From NCBI GenBank assembly GCA_963806335.1, contig CAWDXO010000001.1:1-64000 (forward strand): DNA of 64,000 nt. The letters are read 5' to 3'. The stretch comes from Palsa-504 sp963806335 (GTDB lineage: Bacteria > Actinomycetota > Actinomycetes > Streptosporangiales > Streptosporangiaceae). Of the stretch, positions 37,425 through 46,319 are shown piece by piece; position 1 is the first letter of the stretch; each line of letters opens with the position of its first letter. The notes beneath the pieces were generated by a model. The model did not search any database and was not told where the DNA came from. It saw nothing but the letters and a program-made list of their open reading frames with translations. The translations under genes were made by a program, and so were the position numbers.

Positions 37425-37532
37425 TCAGTCCTCGAAGCGGAGGTTCAGCGCGGCGAGCATCCGGTAGGCAACGGCGCGCAGCCGGCCCCGCTCGGCGTTA
37501 AATCGCTCGGCCAGCACCTCGCGCTCGTCCAC
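37425..37532 (-). pseudogene. N-terminal stump of an ECF-type RNA polymerase sigma factor
   Basis: This frame from GTG 37532 to TGA encodes 35 residues, VDEREVLAERFNAERGRLRA then VAYRMLAALNLRFED. The pattern LAERFxxxRxRLRAVAYRMLG is the region-2 start of SigJ/ECF41-type sigma factors, but the protein ends after ~30 residues of region 2.1; regions 2.2-4 and the SnoaL-like tail are absent. It lies 67 bp upstream of the NmrA-like gene on the same strand. I read it as the remnant of a deleted sigma gene that once drove that gene. Confidence 0.6.
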
Positions 37533-37693
37533 CAGTCCACCTTCCGCGGCCGGGTCGTCTGTTATTGCATGACGAGTATCGACGCCGAAAGGTAACGCTC
37601 GCCGATGGCGGTCACTCGGGCCTCCCGAGGGTGGGATAGATGGTGACAGGCGGTTGTGCGCGGTCTGACAGCGCCGTGCGCCAGGATGGCATC

Positions 37694-38692
37694 ATGCGAT
37701 ATGACGCGATGACGCCGAACGCGGTCGAGGCCACCGGCCTGGTTAAGCGGTTCGGCAAGACGATGGCGCTGGACGGCGTGGATCTGGTGGCTAGGCAGGG
37801 TCGGGTCCTTGGCGTGCTCGGGCCCAACGGGGCGGGCAAGACAACCGCGGTGCGGATCCTGGCCACGCTGCTGCGGCCGGACGGCGGGCAAGCGAGCGTC
37901 TGCGGCTATGACGTAGTACGCGACGCCCACCAGGTCCGGCAGCTCATTGGCCTCACCGGGCAGTATGCGTCCATGGACGAGGGGTTGTCGGGGACCAACA
38001 ACCTCATCATGATCGGCCGCCTGCTCGGCCTCCCACGGTCCCAGGCCCGGGCGCGGGCGGGGGAGCTGCTCGCCCGCTTCGATCTGACTGACGCCGCCGC
38101 CCGGGCGGTGAAGACCTACTCGGGCGGAATGCGACGCAGGCTGGACCTGGCCGCCAGCCTGGTCGGCAGCCCCAGGGTGCTGTACCTCGACGAGCCGACG
38201 ACCGGGCTTGACCCGCGCAGCCGGACCGACGTGTGGGGCATGATCCGCGGGCTCGTCGCGGACGGCGTCACCGTACTGCTCACCACGCAGTATCTGGACG
38301 AGGCCGACCACCTGGCACACGACATCGTGGTCATCGACCACGGCAAGGTCGTCGCGACCGGGACACCGGATGAGCTGAAGGCCAAGATCGGCGGCCAGGT
38401 ACTCCAGGTGTCACCGGCTGACCCGGCGCGGATGGCCGAGGTCACCGCGCTGATGGCGGGACTGATCGAGGCCGAGGTAACGACCGATGCCGAGAGCGGG
38501 GTGGCAACCGCGCCCGTCACCGACGCGGCCTTGGTACCTCACGTCTTCCGTGAACTCGATGACAGGGGTATCGAGCTCGCGGAGTTCACGCTCCGCAAGG
38601 CCAGCATGGACGAGGTCTTCTTCGCGCTCACCGGGCACGGTGCGGACGGCGACGAGAACGGCAGCCGCGAACTTGAGGAGAGCAACCGATGA
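37694..38692 (+). CDS. ABC exporter ATP-binding protein, DrrA family
   Basis: The product is 332 aa from ATG 37694 (ATG 37709 and a longer frame from 37640 are alternatives). Walker A GPNGAGKT is at 43-50, the signature YSGGMRRRLDLA at 142-153 and Walker B VLYLDEPTTGLDPRSR from 162. The C-terminal ~85 residues match the daunorubicin-resistance DrrA extension ending ASMDEVFFALTGH. It energises export of a drug or lipid with the permease encoded next, whose start overlaps its stop by 4 bp. A TetR regulator gene lies convergent beyond the permease. Confidence 0.93.
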   Translation: MRYDAMTPNAVEATGLVKRFGKTMALDGVDLVARQGRVLGVLGPNGAGKTTAVRILATLLRPDGGQASVCGYDVVRDAHQVRQLIGLTGQYASMDEGLSGTNNLIMIGRLLGLPRSQARARAGELLARFDLTDAAARAVKTYSGGMRRRLDLAASLVGSPRVLYLDEPTTGLDPRSRTDVWGMIRGLVADGVTVLLTTQYLDEADHLAHDIVVIDHGKVVATGTPDELKAKIGGQVLQVSPADPARMAEVTALMAGLIEAEVTTDAESGVATAPVTDAALVPHVFRELDDRGIELAEFTLRKASMDEVFFALTGHGADGDENGSRELEESNR

Positions 38693-39504
38693 CTACGATC
38701 GCCGCGCCGGCTAAGGCTCCGACGCCGACCCGCAGGGTCAGCCCGCTGAGCGGGCTGCGGAACACCTTCACGCTGACCTGGCGCAGCGTGCTGAAGATCA
38801 GGACCAACATGGAGGACGTGCTCGGCCTTAGCCTGCAGCCGATCACGTTCCTCCTGCTGTTCACCTACGTCTTGGGCGGGGCCATCGCGCACGGCAGCAC
38901 GCACACGTACCTGCAGTACGAGTTGCCGGGGCTGCTCGTCATGACCGTGGTGTTCGCCACCTTGGGCACTGGGCTCGCGCTCAATCAGGACATCTCCAGT
39001 GGTGTCTTCGACCGGTTCCGCAGCCTGCCGATCGCCCGCTGGGCGCCGCTCGCGGGTGCTGTCCTCGGCGATATGGTGCGCTATCTCATATCGATCGCGA
39101 TCACCATCGGCTTCGGGATGATCCTCGGGTTCCGGGTGACTACCAATCCGGCCGCCGCCGTCGCCGGCGTCCTGTTGCTGATCGCCTTCGCCCTAGCGAT
39201 GTGCTGGGTGTCTGCCCTGATCGGCATGCTGGTGAAGACGCCGCAGGGAGTTCAGGCGTTCGGGTTCATCGCGTTCTTCCCGCTCGTGTTCGGCAGCAAC
39301 CTGTTCGCGCCGACCGCGACCATGCCCGGCTGGCTGCAGGCCTTCGTGAAGGTCAACCCGATAACCGTCCTGACCGAAGCGGAACGCGGCCTGTTCACGG
39401 GCGGCGCAGTGGCCGTCCCGGCCGTCAGGTCGCTCCTGTGGGCGCTTGGCATCTTCGTCGTGTTCGCGCCGCTGGCGGTCCGTGTCTACCGCCGTAAGAC
39501 CTAA
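38689..39504 (+). CDS. ABC-2-type permease, DrrB family
   Basis: The product is 271 aa with six hydrophobic helices and the ABC-2/DrrB signature region (LPIARWAPLAGAVLGDMVRY before the third helix, and PLVFGSNLFAPTATMPGWLQ near the C-terminus). It forms the membrane half of the exporter with the preceding ATPase; the ATGA overlap implies coupled translation. The product ends overlapping the stop of the convergent TetR gene by 4 bp. The exported compound is unknown. Confidence 0.92.
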   Translation: MTTIAAPAKAPTPTRRVSPLSGLRNTFTLTWRSVLKIRTNMEDVLGLSLQPITFLLLFTYVLGGAIAHGSTHTYLQYELPGLLVMTVVFATLGTGLALNQDISSGVFDRFRSLPIARWAPLAGAVLGDMVRYLISIAITIGFGMILGFRVTTNPAAAVAGVLLLIAFALAMCWVSALIGMLVKTPQGVQAFGFIAFFPLVFGSNLFAPTATMPGWLQAFVKVNPITVLTEAERGLFTGGAVAVPAVRSLLWALGIFVVFAPLAVRVYRRKT

Positions 39505-40214
39505 CCGAGCAGAGCGCCGTCGATAAGACGGCGCACGCAAGAGTCGAATACCTCGTCCGCGTCCCGTTCCCGGGGCGGCGGGCTGGCGGTCAGCGCCGCG
39601 GCCAGGTTCGGGTACTGCCCACTGGCTGCGGCGCTGACTAGCGTCGCGACCTGCGCCGCCGCGTGCTGGTCGGGGCTAATACCGGTGCTGGCCTGCTGGG
39701 CGGCCAGCGTCGCCTCCATCCCGCCGTACATGAGCGCGAAGCCGTTCATCATGGCGATGAATTCCATCTTGGCCGCGATGTCGAGCGCGGAACCGGCCAG
39801 CAGCCCCAGGAAGAAGTCGATGTACCGGAGCCCGTTGGGGCCGATCACGGCGGGGCGCCGGCTCGCGTCCGGCAGCCAGGGGTGACGCCACGTGATGGCG
39901 CGTCCCTGCCGGGCGAGGTCGGCGATGGCCGCTCGCTTGTCCGCTAGCTCCGGATCCGGGTACCGGTACTCGCCTCCGGCCATATCGATCATCAGCTGGA
40001 TCAGGTGGTCCTTGGTCGGCACGTAGTTGTACAGCGACATCGGGGCGATGCCGAGTTCGGCCGCCACCCCGCGCATCGTCACCGCGTCCAGTCCGCCGGC
40101 GTCCGCCAGCCCGATCGCCGCGGCCGCGACCGCCGCGCGGTCATGCCTGCCCTTCGGCCCGCGCGTGCCCTGCTCCGGGATATCCCAGATGGATATCGGC
40201 GTCAGCGCGGCCAC
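39501..40214 (-). CDS. TetR-family transcriptional regulator
   Basis: The product is 237 aa, taking GTG 40214 as start; the frame is open much further upstream but the extra part overlaps operator-like DNA and reads as off-frame. The helix-turn-helix is at ~28-72 (LDAVTMRGVAAELGIAPMSL then YNYVPTKDHLIQLM). The C-terminal domain resembles the TetR_C ligand-binding class with an MGGMEATLAAQQ-like helix. It is convergent with drrAB and divergent from the CocE-type gene, with two repeated operator-like sites between, so it probably represses itself and one of these units. Confidence 0.87.
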   Translation of the reverse strand: MAALTPISIWDIPEQGTRGPKGRHDRAAVAAAAIGLADAGGLDAVTMRGVAAELGIAPMSLYNYVPTKDHLIQLMIDMAGGEYRYPDPELADKRAAIADLARQGRAITWRHPWLPDASRRPAVIGPNGLRYIDFFLGLLAGSALDIAAKMEFIAMMNGFALMYGGMEATLAAQQASTGISPDQHAAAQVATLVSAAASGQYPNLAAALTASPPPRERDADEVFDSCVRRLIDGALLG

Positions 40215-40250
40215 CTCCTGTTCCCTGATAATCGCGGGCCACCCTATCAG

Positions 40251-40301
40251 CGTGCTTCGTACGTAGTATGATGCCAAGAGTGACGTACATCGTACGTAGT
40301 A
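40251..40301. promoter_or_regulatory. two operator-like repeats upstream of the TetR gene
   Basis: CGTGCTTCGTACGTAGTA (40251-40268) and CGTACATCGTACGTAGTA (40284-40301) are 16/18 identical and 33 bp (three turns) apart. Each contains the self-complementary core ACGTACGT-like CGTACG. They lie between the divergent TetR and hydrolase genes and are the likely binding sites of the TetR protein. Confidence 0.5.
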
Positions 40302-40317
40302 ATTGGACGGAGGGACC

Positions 40318-40401
40318 ATGCCGACGAACAGGCCGACGAACGCGCCGACGCCGGCCCGCACGGGGGCCGGGCTGACCGCGCGCGCTGGGCAGGCGGAATA
40401 G
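40318..40401 (+). CDS. possible 27-aa leader ORF
   Basis: ATG 40318 is preceded by GGAGGG at 40309-40314 and follows the second operator copy by 16 bp. It encodes MPTNRPTNAPTPARTGAGLT and seven more residues to TAG. It may be a leader peptide or the true but frameshifted start of the CocE-type hydrolase. Low confidence because no homology is recognised. Confidence 0.25.
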   Translation: MPTNRPTNAPTPARTGAGLTARAGQAE

Positions 40402-40496
40402 ACGGGTGATGATCGGGCGGTGAACGGCGGCCGCGGACTGGGGGCGGTGAGGCGCGGCCGCGGGGCGTCCGGTCTGCTCAGCGGCTGCCGCGACGG

Positions 40497-42102
40497 GTGC
40501 GGGTCGCACGGCGGCTGGCCAGGGAACTGCCGCCGGCGCGGTGCGGGGTCACGTGGGAACCGCGCCTGGAGGTACCCGGCGCCGACGGGGTCACGCTGCT
40601 GGGCGACCACTACGTGCCGCTCGCCGACGAAGACCGGGGCACGATCTTGGTACGGACCCCGTACGGGCGGGGATTTCCCTGGGCGCACCTGTACGGGGTG
40701 GCCTTTGCCGAGCAGGGTTTCCACGTCCTGCTGCAAAGCTGCCGGGGCACCGGCGGATCCACGGGCCGGTATGAGCCGTTCCGCCACGAGGCCGCCGATG
40801 GCCAGGCGACGGTCGCATGGCTGCGCGAGCCAAGAATGGTTCACCGGACGCCTGGGCACGATCGGAGCCAGCTACTTGGGGTACGTCCAGCTGGCGCTGG
40901 CCGAGGACCCGCCGCCTGAGCTGAGGGCCGCCGTCGTCCAGGTCGGGATAAGCGATCCCGCCGCGTTCGTCTACCCGGGCGGCGCGTTCGCGTTCGCCAA
41001 CGTATTTTCCGCCGTCGCGGCCACCTTCTCGGGCCAGGGCCTGCTGCGGGCCACCCGGGCCCTGGTACGGCTTGGGTTGCGCTGGAAGCGGGTCTCCCGG
41101 GTGCTTCCGCTCAGGCAAGCCGCACGCCAGGCGTTCGGCGAGCCGGTGCCGTACCTCGAGCAGTACCTCGACCATGAAGATCCTGAGTGACGCTTACTGG
41201 CGGGAGATGGCCCCGGACCTATCCCGGTGGCAGGTGCCGACCGCCTTGCAGGGCGGCTGGTCGGACGGGGCCCTCGATCAGACCATGGCCCAGTACGCCG
41301 CGCTACGGGCCAACGGGTGCGACGTCAGCCTGCTCATCGGCCCGTGGAGCCATTCCTCCGCCTTCACCAAGGACGGGCTGGTGAGAGTGTCACGCGAGGC
41401 CCTGGCCTGGATGACCGAGCGGCTAGCCGGCGTGGGCGGAACCGGGGAGGGGCGGGCGCCGGTGCAGGTTTACGTCGGCGGGTCGGCGCAGTGGCGTGAC
41501 CTGGAGGCCTGGCCGCCTCACGAAGGCACCGAGGCGTGGTACCTGAACGGCAACGGCGAGCTCAGCCGGGAGGCTGAGGCCGACGGGGGGAATCGTCGTT
41601 CCGGTATGACCCCGCGGACCCGACACCCTCGGCCGGCGGCCAGTTGCTGTCCCCGGAAGCCGGACCGCGGGACAACCGCGCGGTGGAGGCACGGCCCGAC
41701 GTACTGGTGTTCACCAGCCAGCCGCTGCAGGCCCCGCTGGAGGTGCTAGGCCCGGTCCGCGCGACCCTGCACCTGCGGGCCAGCCGCAGCCACGCTCACG
41801 TCTTCGTCCGGCTATGCGACGTCGATACCGAAGGACGGTCACTGAACGTCACGGACGGCATTCTCCGGCTCGGGGACGACACCGAAACCGTCACCGTGGC
41901 GATGAGTTCCACCGCCTACCAATTCGCGCCCGGGCACCGGCTGCGACTGCAGGTCAGCGGGGGCGCTTTCCCGCGGTTCGCCCGTAACACCGGCACCGGG
42001 GAACCGCTGGCCACGGCCACCCGCCTGGTCCCGACCGACGTCGTGGTCTACCACGACCAGGCCAGGCCATCGGCGCTGCTGCTACCCGCGACGCTCCGTT
42101 AG
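40497..42102 (+). pseudogene. CocE/NonD (X-Pro dipeptidyl-peptidase-type) hydrolase with three single-base shifts
   Basis: Homology is continuous across three frames. Frame 1 runs from GTG 40497 (RLEVPGADGVTLLGDHYVPL, RTPYGRGFPW) to about 40833, where GAGCCAAG has one C too many. Frame 2 carries the nucleophile motif GTIGASYLGY, up to near 41170. Frame 3 (SDAYWREMAPDLSRW, LIGPWSHSS) runs to the GGGGGG run at 41584-41589, which lacks one G. The last frame reads ESSFRYDPADPTPSAGGQLL and the C-terminal beta-sandwich (VLVFTSQPLQAPLEVLGPV) to TAG at 42102. The corrected enzyme would be about 535 aa, an alpha/beta-hydrolase acting on esters or peptides. Sequencing error is a serious alternative. 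Confidence 0.8.
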
Positions 42103-45100
42103 CCGGCTTCGACGGGGATCGCGACGGCGCCGGCCGCGAGGGTGAGCGCGTCATCGCGGTCCAGCGCACGGCCGCGCTCGTAGGCGGCATCGAACTTGGC
42201 CTCGCCCAGCGCGGCCCGGGCCGAGGCCCTGGCCACCGGCGCGTCCAGGCTTCCCTCGTCGAAGCAGCCCCGCATGGTATGGGCGGCGCCGAGCAAGGTA
42301 GCCGTGAGCTCGGCCGACCGTGCGCAGGGCTGGGCGGGATGCTGGACGAACACGGCGATGGACTCCATCACGGCGGCGAGTACCGGACGTTCGACCCATT
42401 CGGCCGCAATACGAAGCGCTTCGGTCAGCAGGCCGCGGCAGCGGGCTTCGTCTCCGCCCGCCAGGACGGTCAGGGCCAGCCTGGCCTGGACGAGAGCGCG
42501 CAGGCCGTTCCACCAGTCCGACTGCTTATCCGCCAGCCAGGTCATTACCTTCTCGCCTTGGTGCGTCGCCGCGGCGGTATCGCCTTCGCGGAAATGCAAC
42601 TCCGATCGCACCAGGCCAAGCCACACCGCCCCGTCGCTCAGGCTGATGCCGAGCTGAGCGGCGCCCTGCTCGGCTCGCTCCAGGTCCGCACGGGCCCCTT
42701 CGAGATCACCCATCCGCAGCCGGATAGCTGCGAGCTTTCCGACGATATGTGACAAGTCGCCCCAGGCGCGGAGCTCGCTCGCCTGCTCGGTGGCTTCCTC
42801 GAGAGCCGCGATCGCGGCCAGGTAGTCCCCTCTCAGCTCGGCGAACTCAGCCAGCTGGACGAGCACGGCGGCCGCTCCCCATACCTCACCCAGGGCGCGG
42901 AAAGCGGCTAGGGACTCCCGGCAGTCCGATTCGGCCCCGTCCAGCCGGCCAAGCATGCCGCCGAACGTGCTCCGCAGCAGGGGCGTAGCCGCTCGCATCC
43001 ACGGATCCTGCGCTGTCGCGTACCGATCGAAGACGGCCAGGGCGCGCTCGGGATCGCGTTCGTAAACAGCGACCATCGGCTCGCCCATCGCCACGATCGG
43101 ATGGTTCGACGTCCCATCCGGCGACAACTCGGCGAAGTCGGCCAATGCCGCGACCAGCACCGGCACCATCGCGTCCATGTCCCAGCTAGTGCCGACCGCG
43201 CTAAGCGCGCCGACCACGCGCGCCTCGGCGATGCGCGTCGAACGTTCCCGGGGTTCGAGCGCGAGCGCCTGACGAGCCAGCGCTTCAGGCTCGCCCGGCT
43301 GCCCGCGCAGCATCCAGTACCAGCCGAGCGCCCGCACGAACCGCAGCGCGGTATCCGCATCCTGGCTCACGATCGCCCAGCGCAGCGCCGCGTGCAGGTT
43401 GTCCTGTTCTGCGGCCAGCTCACGCAGCCAGTGCCGCTGGTTCGCCGCACGCAGCTCCGGGTCGGCGGTCTCGGCCAGGTTCAGGTAGTAACCGATGAAC
43501 GCGGCGCGCGCCGCCGTCTCCTCGCCCGCCTCGGCCAGCCGCTCCAGGCCGTACGCGCGCACCGTCTCCAGCATCCGGTACCGCGGGCTTTCGTCATCCT
43601 GACTCCGGTCCGCGGCGATGATCGACTTGTCGACCAGGCCGGACAGCGCGGGCAGCACCCGGGCCGACGGCAGCAGGTCGTCGGCGCAGACCTGCTCGGC
43701 GACCGCGAGGGTGGCTCCGTCGGGAAACAGGGCCAGCCTGCGGGCCAGCACCTGCTCAGCCGCTGAGAGCAGGTCCCAGCTCCAGTCGACGACCGCCCGC
43801 AGCGTCCTGTGCCTGGGCAGCGCCGTCCGGCTGCCGCCGGTGAGCAGGGCGAACCTGTCGTCAAGGCGCTCAGCGAGCTGAGCGGGTGTCAGCATGCGGA
43901 GCCAGACCGCGGCCAGTTCGATCGCCAGCGGCATCCCGTCCAGCGACCGGCAGATCCGGGCCGCAGCCTCAGCGTTGGCTTCGTCCAGCTCGAAATCGGG
44001 CCGGACGGCCGCCGCCCGGTCGCGTAGCAGCCGTGCCGACCCGTAGGACGCGACCTGGACCGGCGAGCCGGCCCCGGCGGATGCCGCCGGGGGCACCGGC
44101 AGCGCCGGGGGTACGGGCAATGGCCGCACCGGGCACAGGATCTCGCCATCGATACGGAGCTGCTGCCTGCTCGTGGCCACGATCCTGATGCGCGGGCAGG
44201 CGGCCAGGACCCGGCCCGCCAGCGTCGCGGCGGCCTCGATGACGTGCTCGCAGTTATCGAGGATCAGTACTTCGTCCCGGTCGGCGAGCGCCGCGGTGAG
44301 CCGGTCCAGGGGACCGGTGCCTGGTTCGGCCGCCCGCCGCGCGATGACGGCTTCGCGGATGCCGAGCACTTCCAGGACCGCGTACGCCACCTCCGCCGGA
44401 TCGGTCACCGGCGCCAGCGGCACGAACCACGCCGCCTTAGCGAGCCGCCCGGAGGCCTCGGTCGCCAGCCGCGTCTTCCCCACTCCGCCCGGGCCGATGA
44501 GCGTGACCAGGCGGGCGGCGCCCAGGTTCTTCAGCACCCGGGCCACATCCTCGTCGCGGCCGACAAAACTGGTCAGGGGGCTCTGGCCCCGGGGAGCTGA
44601 CGGGGAACCTGGGACTGGCAGGACGGCCCGTTCAGGATAAAGAGGAGGGTCAGGGGCTACGGCGCGCGCCCCTTCCTCACCCCGCAGGATGCGGAGATAA
44701 ACCTGCTCAAGCTGAGCGGAGGGGTCCACGCCGAGCCGGTCGGCCAGCAGCTCGCGGGCCTCGGCGTACACCGCGAGCGCCTCGGCCTGGCGGCCCGCCG
44801 CGTACAGGGCGCGCATGAGCATCGCACGGGGCCGCTCGGCCAGCGGGTCGGCGGCGAGCAGCCCGCGGAGCTCACCCACGAGGCTGGCCCCCTCGCCGAG
44901 CGCCAGGTCGGCGTCGATCCGGTCCGCCAGCACGCTCGAACGCAGTTCGGTCAGTCTCGCCGCGGCCATGTCGGCGAAGTCACACCCGGCCGCGTCGGCG
45001 AGCGGCTGACCCCGCCAGGCGCGCAACGCGTCCCGCAGTATCCGCGCGGCCGTATCGGCGTCGCCGTCGGCCAGCGCACGGCGGCCCTGGACCGCCAGCG

Positions 45101-45428
45101 CCTCGAAGATCGTCACGTCGACCGCCTCGGGCGGCACCGCGAGGCGGTACCCGGCCGGATGCGATTCGATCGCGTTGCCGAACCCGGCGAGGCGTAGCTC
45201 GGCTCGCAGCCGGGACACCAGCGTCTGCAAGGCGTTACCGGGATTGCCCGGTGGGTCGTCGGGCCAGATCTGCTCGGCCATCGAGCCGGCCGGCACGACA
45301 CGCCCGGCGTTCAGCGCGAGCAGGGTGAAAAGAACGCGCAGCTGGCGGCCGCCCACGGACAGGAGGCGTCCGGCGTCGTCCCGTACCTGAAGCGGGCCAA
45401 GTAGCCCGATACTCAGGGCGTTCGGCAT
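42099..45428 (-). CDS. AfsR/SARP-type regulator with BTAD, NB-ARC and TPR domains
   Basis: The product is 1109 aa. Residues 1-95 form an OmpR-type winged helix (LSIGLLGPLQVRDDAGRLLS, RQLRVLFTLLALNAGRVV) and ~100-250 the BTAD (VYAEARELLADRLGVDPSAQ). An NB-ARC ATPase with Walker A GPGGVGKT at 312-319 and VLILDNCEHVIEA as Walker B follows, and the C-terminal 500 residues are TPR-like helices. Such proteins activate transcription by binding direct repeats 11 bp apart, often for secondary metabolism or phosphate/stress response. There is no biosynthetic cluster beside it, so the regulon is unknown; a candidate 11-bp array lies at 28106-28141. Its stop overlaps that of the convergent hydrolase gene by 4 bp. 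Confidence 0.93.
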   Translation of the reverse strand: MPNALSIGLLGPLQVRDDAGRLLSVGGRQLRVLFTLLALNAGRVVPAGSMAEQIWPDDPPGNPGNALQTLVSRLRAELRLAGFGNAIESHPAGYRLAVPPEAVDVTIFEALAVQGRRALADGDADTAARILRDALRAWRGQPLADAAGCDFADMAAARLTELRSSVLADRIDADLALGEGASLVGELRGLLAADPLAERPRAMLMRALYAAGRQAEALAVYAEARELLADRLGVDPSAQLEQVYLRILRGEEGARAVAPDPPLYPERAVLPVPGSPSAPRGQSPLTSFVGRDEDVARVLKNLGAARLVTLIGPGGVGKTRLATEASGRLAKAAWFVPLAPVTDPAEVAYAVLEVLGIREAVIARRAAEPGTGPLDRLTAALADRDEVLILDNCEHVIEAAATLAGRVLAACPRIRIVATSRQQLRIDGEILCPVRPLPVPPALPVPPAASAGAGSPVQVASYGSARLLRDRAAAVRPDFELDEANAEAAARICRSLDGMPLAIELAAVWLRMLTPAQLAERLDDRFALLTGGSRTALPRHRTLRAVVDWSWDLLSAAEQVLARRLALFPDGATLAVAEQVCADDLLPSARVLPALSGLVDKSIIAADRSQDDESPRYRMLETVRAYGLERLAEAGEETAARAAFIGYYLNLAETADPELRAANQRHWLRELAAEQDNLHAALRWAIVSQDADTALRFVRALGWYWMLRGQPGEPEALARQALALEPRERSTRIAEARVVGALSAVGTSWDMDAMVPVLVAALADFAELSPDGTSNHPIVAMGEPMVAVYERDPERALAVFDRYATAQDPWMRAATPLLRSTFGGMLGRLDGAESDCRESLAAFRALGEVWGAAAVLVQLAEFAELRGDYLAAIAALEEATEQASELRAWGDLSHIVGKLAAIRLRMGDLEGARADLERAEQGAAQLGISLSDGAVWLGLVRSELHFREGDTAAATHQGEKVMTWLADKQSDWWNGLRALVQARLALTVLAGGDEARCRGLLTEALRIAAEWVERPVLAAVMESIAVFVQHPAQPCARSAELTATLLGAAHTMRGCFDEGSLDAPVARASARAALGEAKFDAAYERGRALDRDDALTLAAGAVAIPVEAG

Positions 45429-45563
45429 CTGCCCTCTCCGGTCATCCGTGTGCCAGCCCGGACTCCCGCCCGTTTCCCCGGATCATTCAACGTGTCGCAT
45501 CACCATACGCTTCCTTACCGGGCAGGCTCTAATATCAACCGTCGGCAAGAAAGAGAAGACAGG

Positions 45564-46136
45564 GTGACTTCGGGCCAGGACTGGATTCGCCGCCGGAGGC
45601 GGCGGGGGCCTCGCGCGCGTGCTTTCGGCGCGGCGGCGGCTGTCCTCACGCTGGCCGGCTGCGGGACGGGTGGTTCGGGCGCGGCGGTCGCACCGAGCCC
45701 GATGTCGATCAGCAGCGAGGCGTTCACCCAGGGTGTTCTCGCCCAGCGCTACACCTGTCAGGGTGCCGGGGTCAATCCCCCGCTGAACTGGTCAGGCGCC
45801 CCGCCGGGCACCAAGAGCCTCGCGCTGGTCGTCGACGACTCCTCGGCGCCGATCACGCCGTACATCTACTGGCTGGTGTTCGACATCGGCCCTGGAACCA
45901 CGGATATCCAGGAGAACTCGCTGCCCACGGGCGCGCGGCAGGCGATGAACAGCGCAGGCACCGCGGCTTACCATGCGCCGTGCCCGGCCGGGCATGCCCA
46001 CTCGTATCGATTTACCGTTTACGCCCTGCGCAGCGAACTAACGCTGGCCAACGGCGCCTCCTTGCAGTCGGTCGTAACCGCGATCGCGGCGGCCACAATC
46101 GGGCGCGGACGAATAGTTGTAACCGGAAACCCGTGA
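45564..46136 (+). CDS. PEBP/YbhB-family (Raf kinase inhibitor-like) lipoprotein
   Basis: The product is 190 aa from GTG 45564 (AGAAGACAGG upstream). A run of arginines precedes a hydrophobic stretch and a lipobox LAGC with the lipidated cysteine at about 33, so it should be a membrane-anchored extracytoplasmic lipoprotein. The PEBP domain is complete: AQRYTCQGAGVNPPLNWSG, PPGTKSLALVVDD, the YWLVFDI strand, TAAYHAPCPAGHAHSYRF. Phosphatidylethanolamine-binding-protein-like folds bind small anionic ligands; the bacterial role is unclear. The arginine cluster before the hydrophobic core could also allow Tat export. Confidence 0.88.
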   Translation: MTSGQDWIRRRRRRGPRARAFGAAAAVLTLAGCGTGGSGAAVAPSPMSISSEAFTQGVLAQRYTCQGAGVNPPLNWSGAPPGTKSLALVVDDSSAPITPYIYWLVFDIGPGTTDIQENSLPTGARQAMNSAGTAAYHAPCPAGHAHSYRFTVYALRSELTLANGASLQSVVTAIAAATIGRGRIVVTGNP

Positions 46137-46319
46137 TCATGCCGATACATGTCGTGATCGGCTTTATCGCGAGATCTTTCAATCCTGTGACAGGCTCCCC
46201 AGTGGTGAGCAACAATCGTTGATCAAGCGGGGTTTCACGGCGCTCGCGACAACGAGGGAAGGCTCGCGTCATAGGCCGCGTGCGCCTGGCTAGCGCCCCC
46301 ACCAGGCCCGGCGTTCTGG

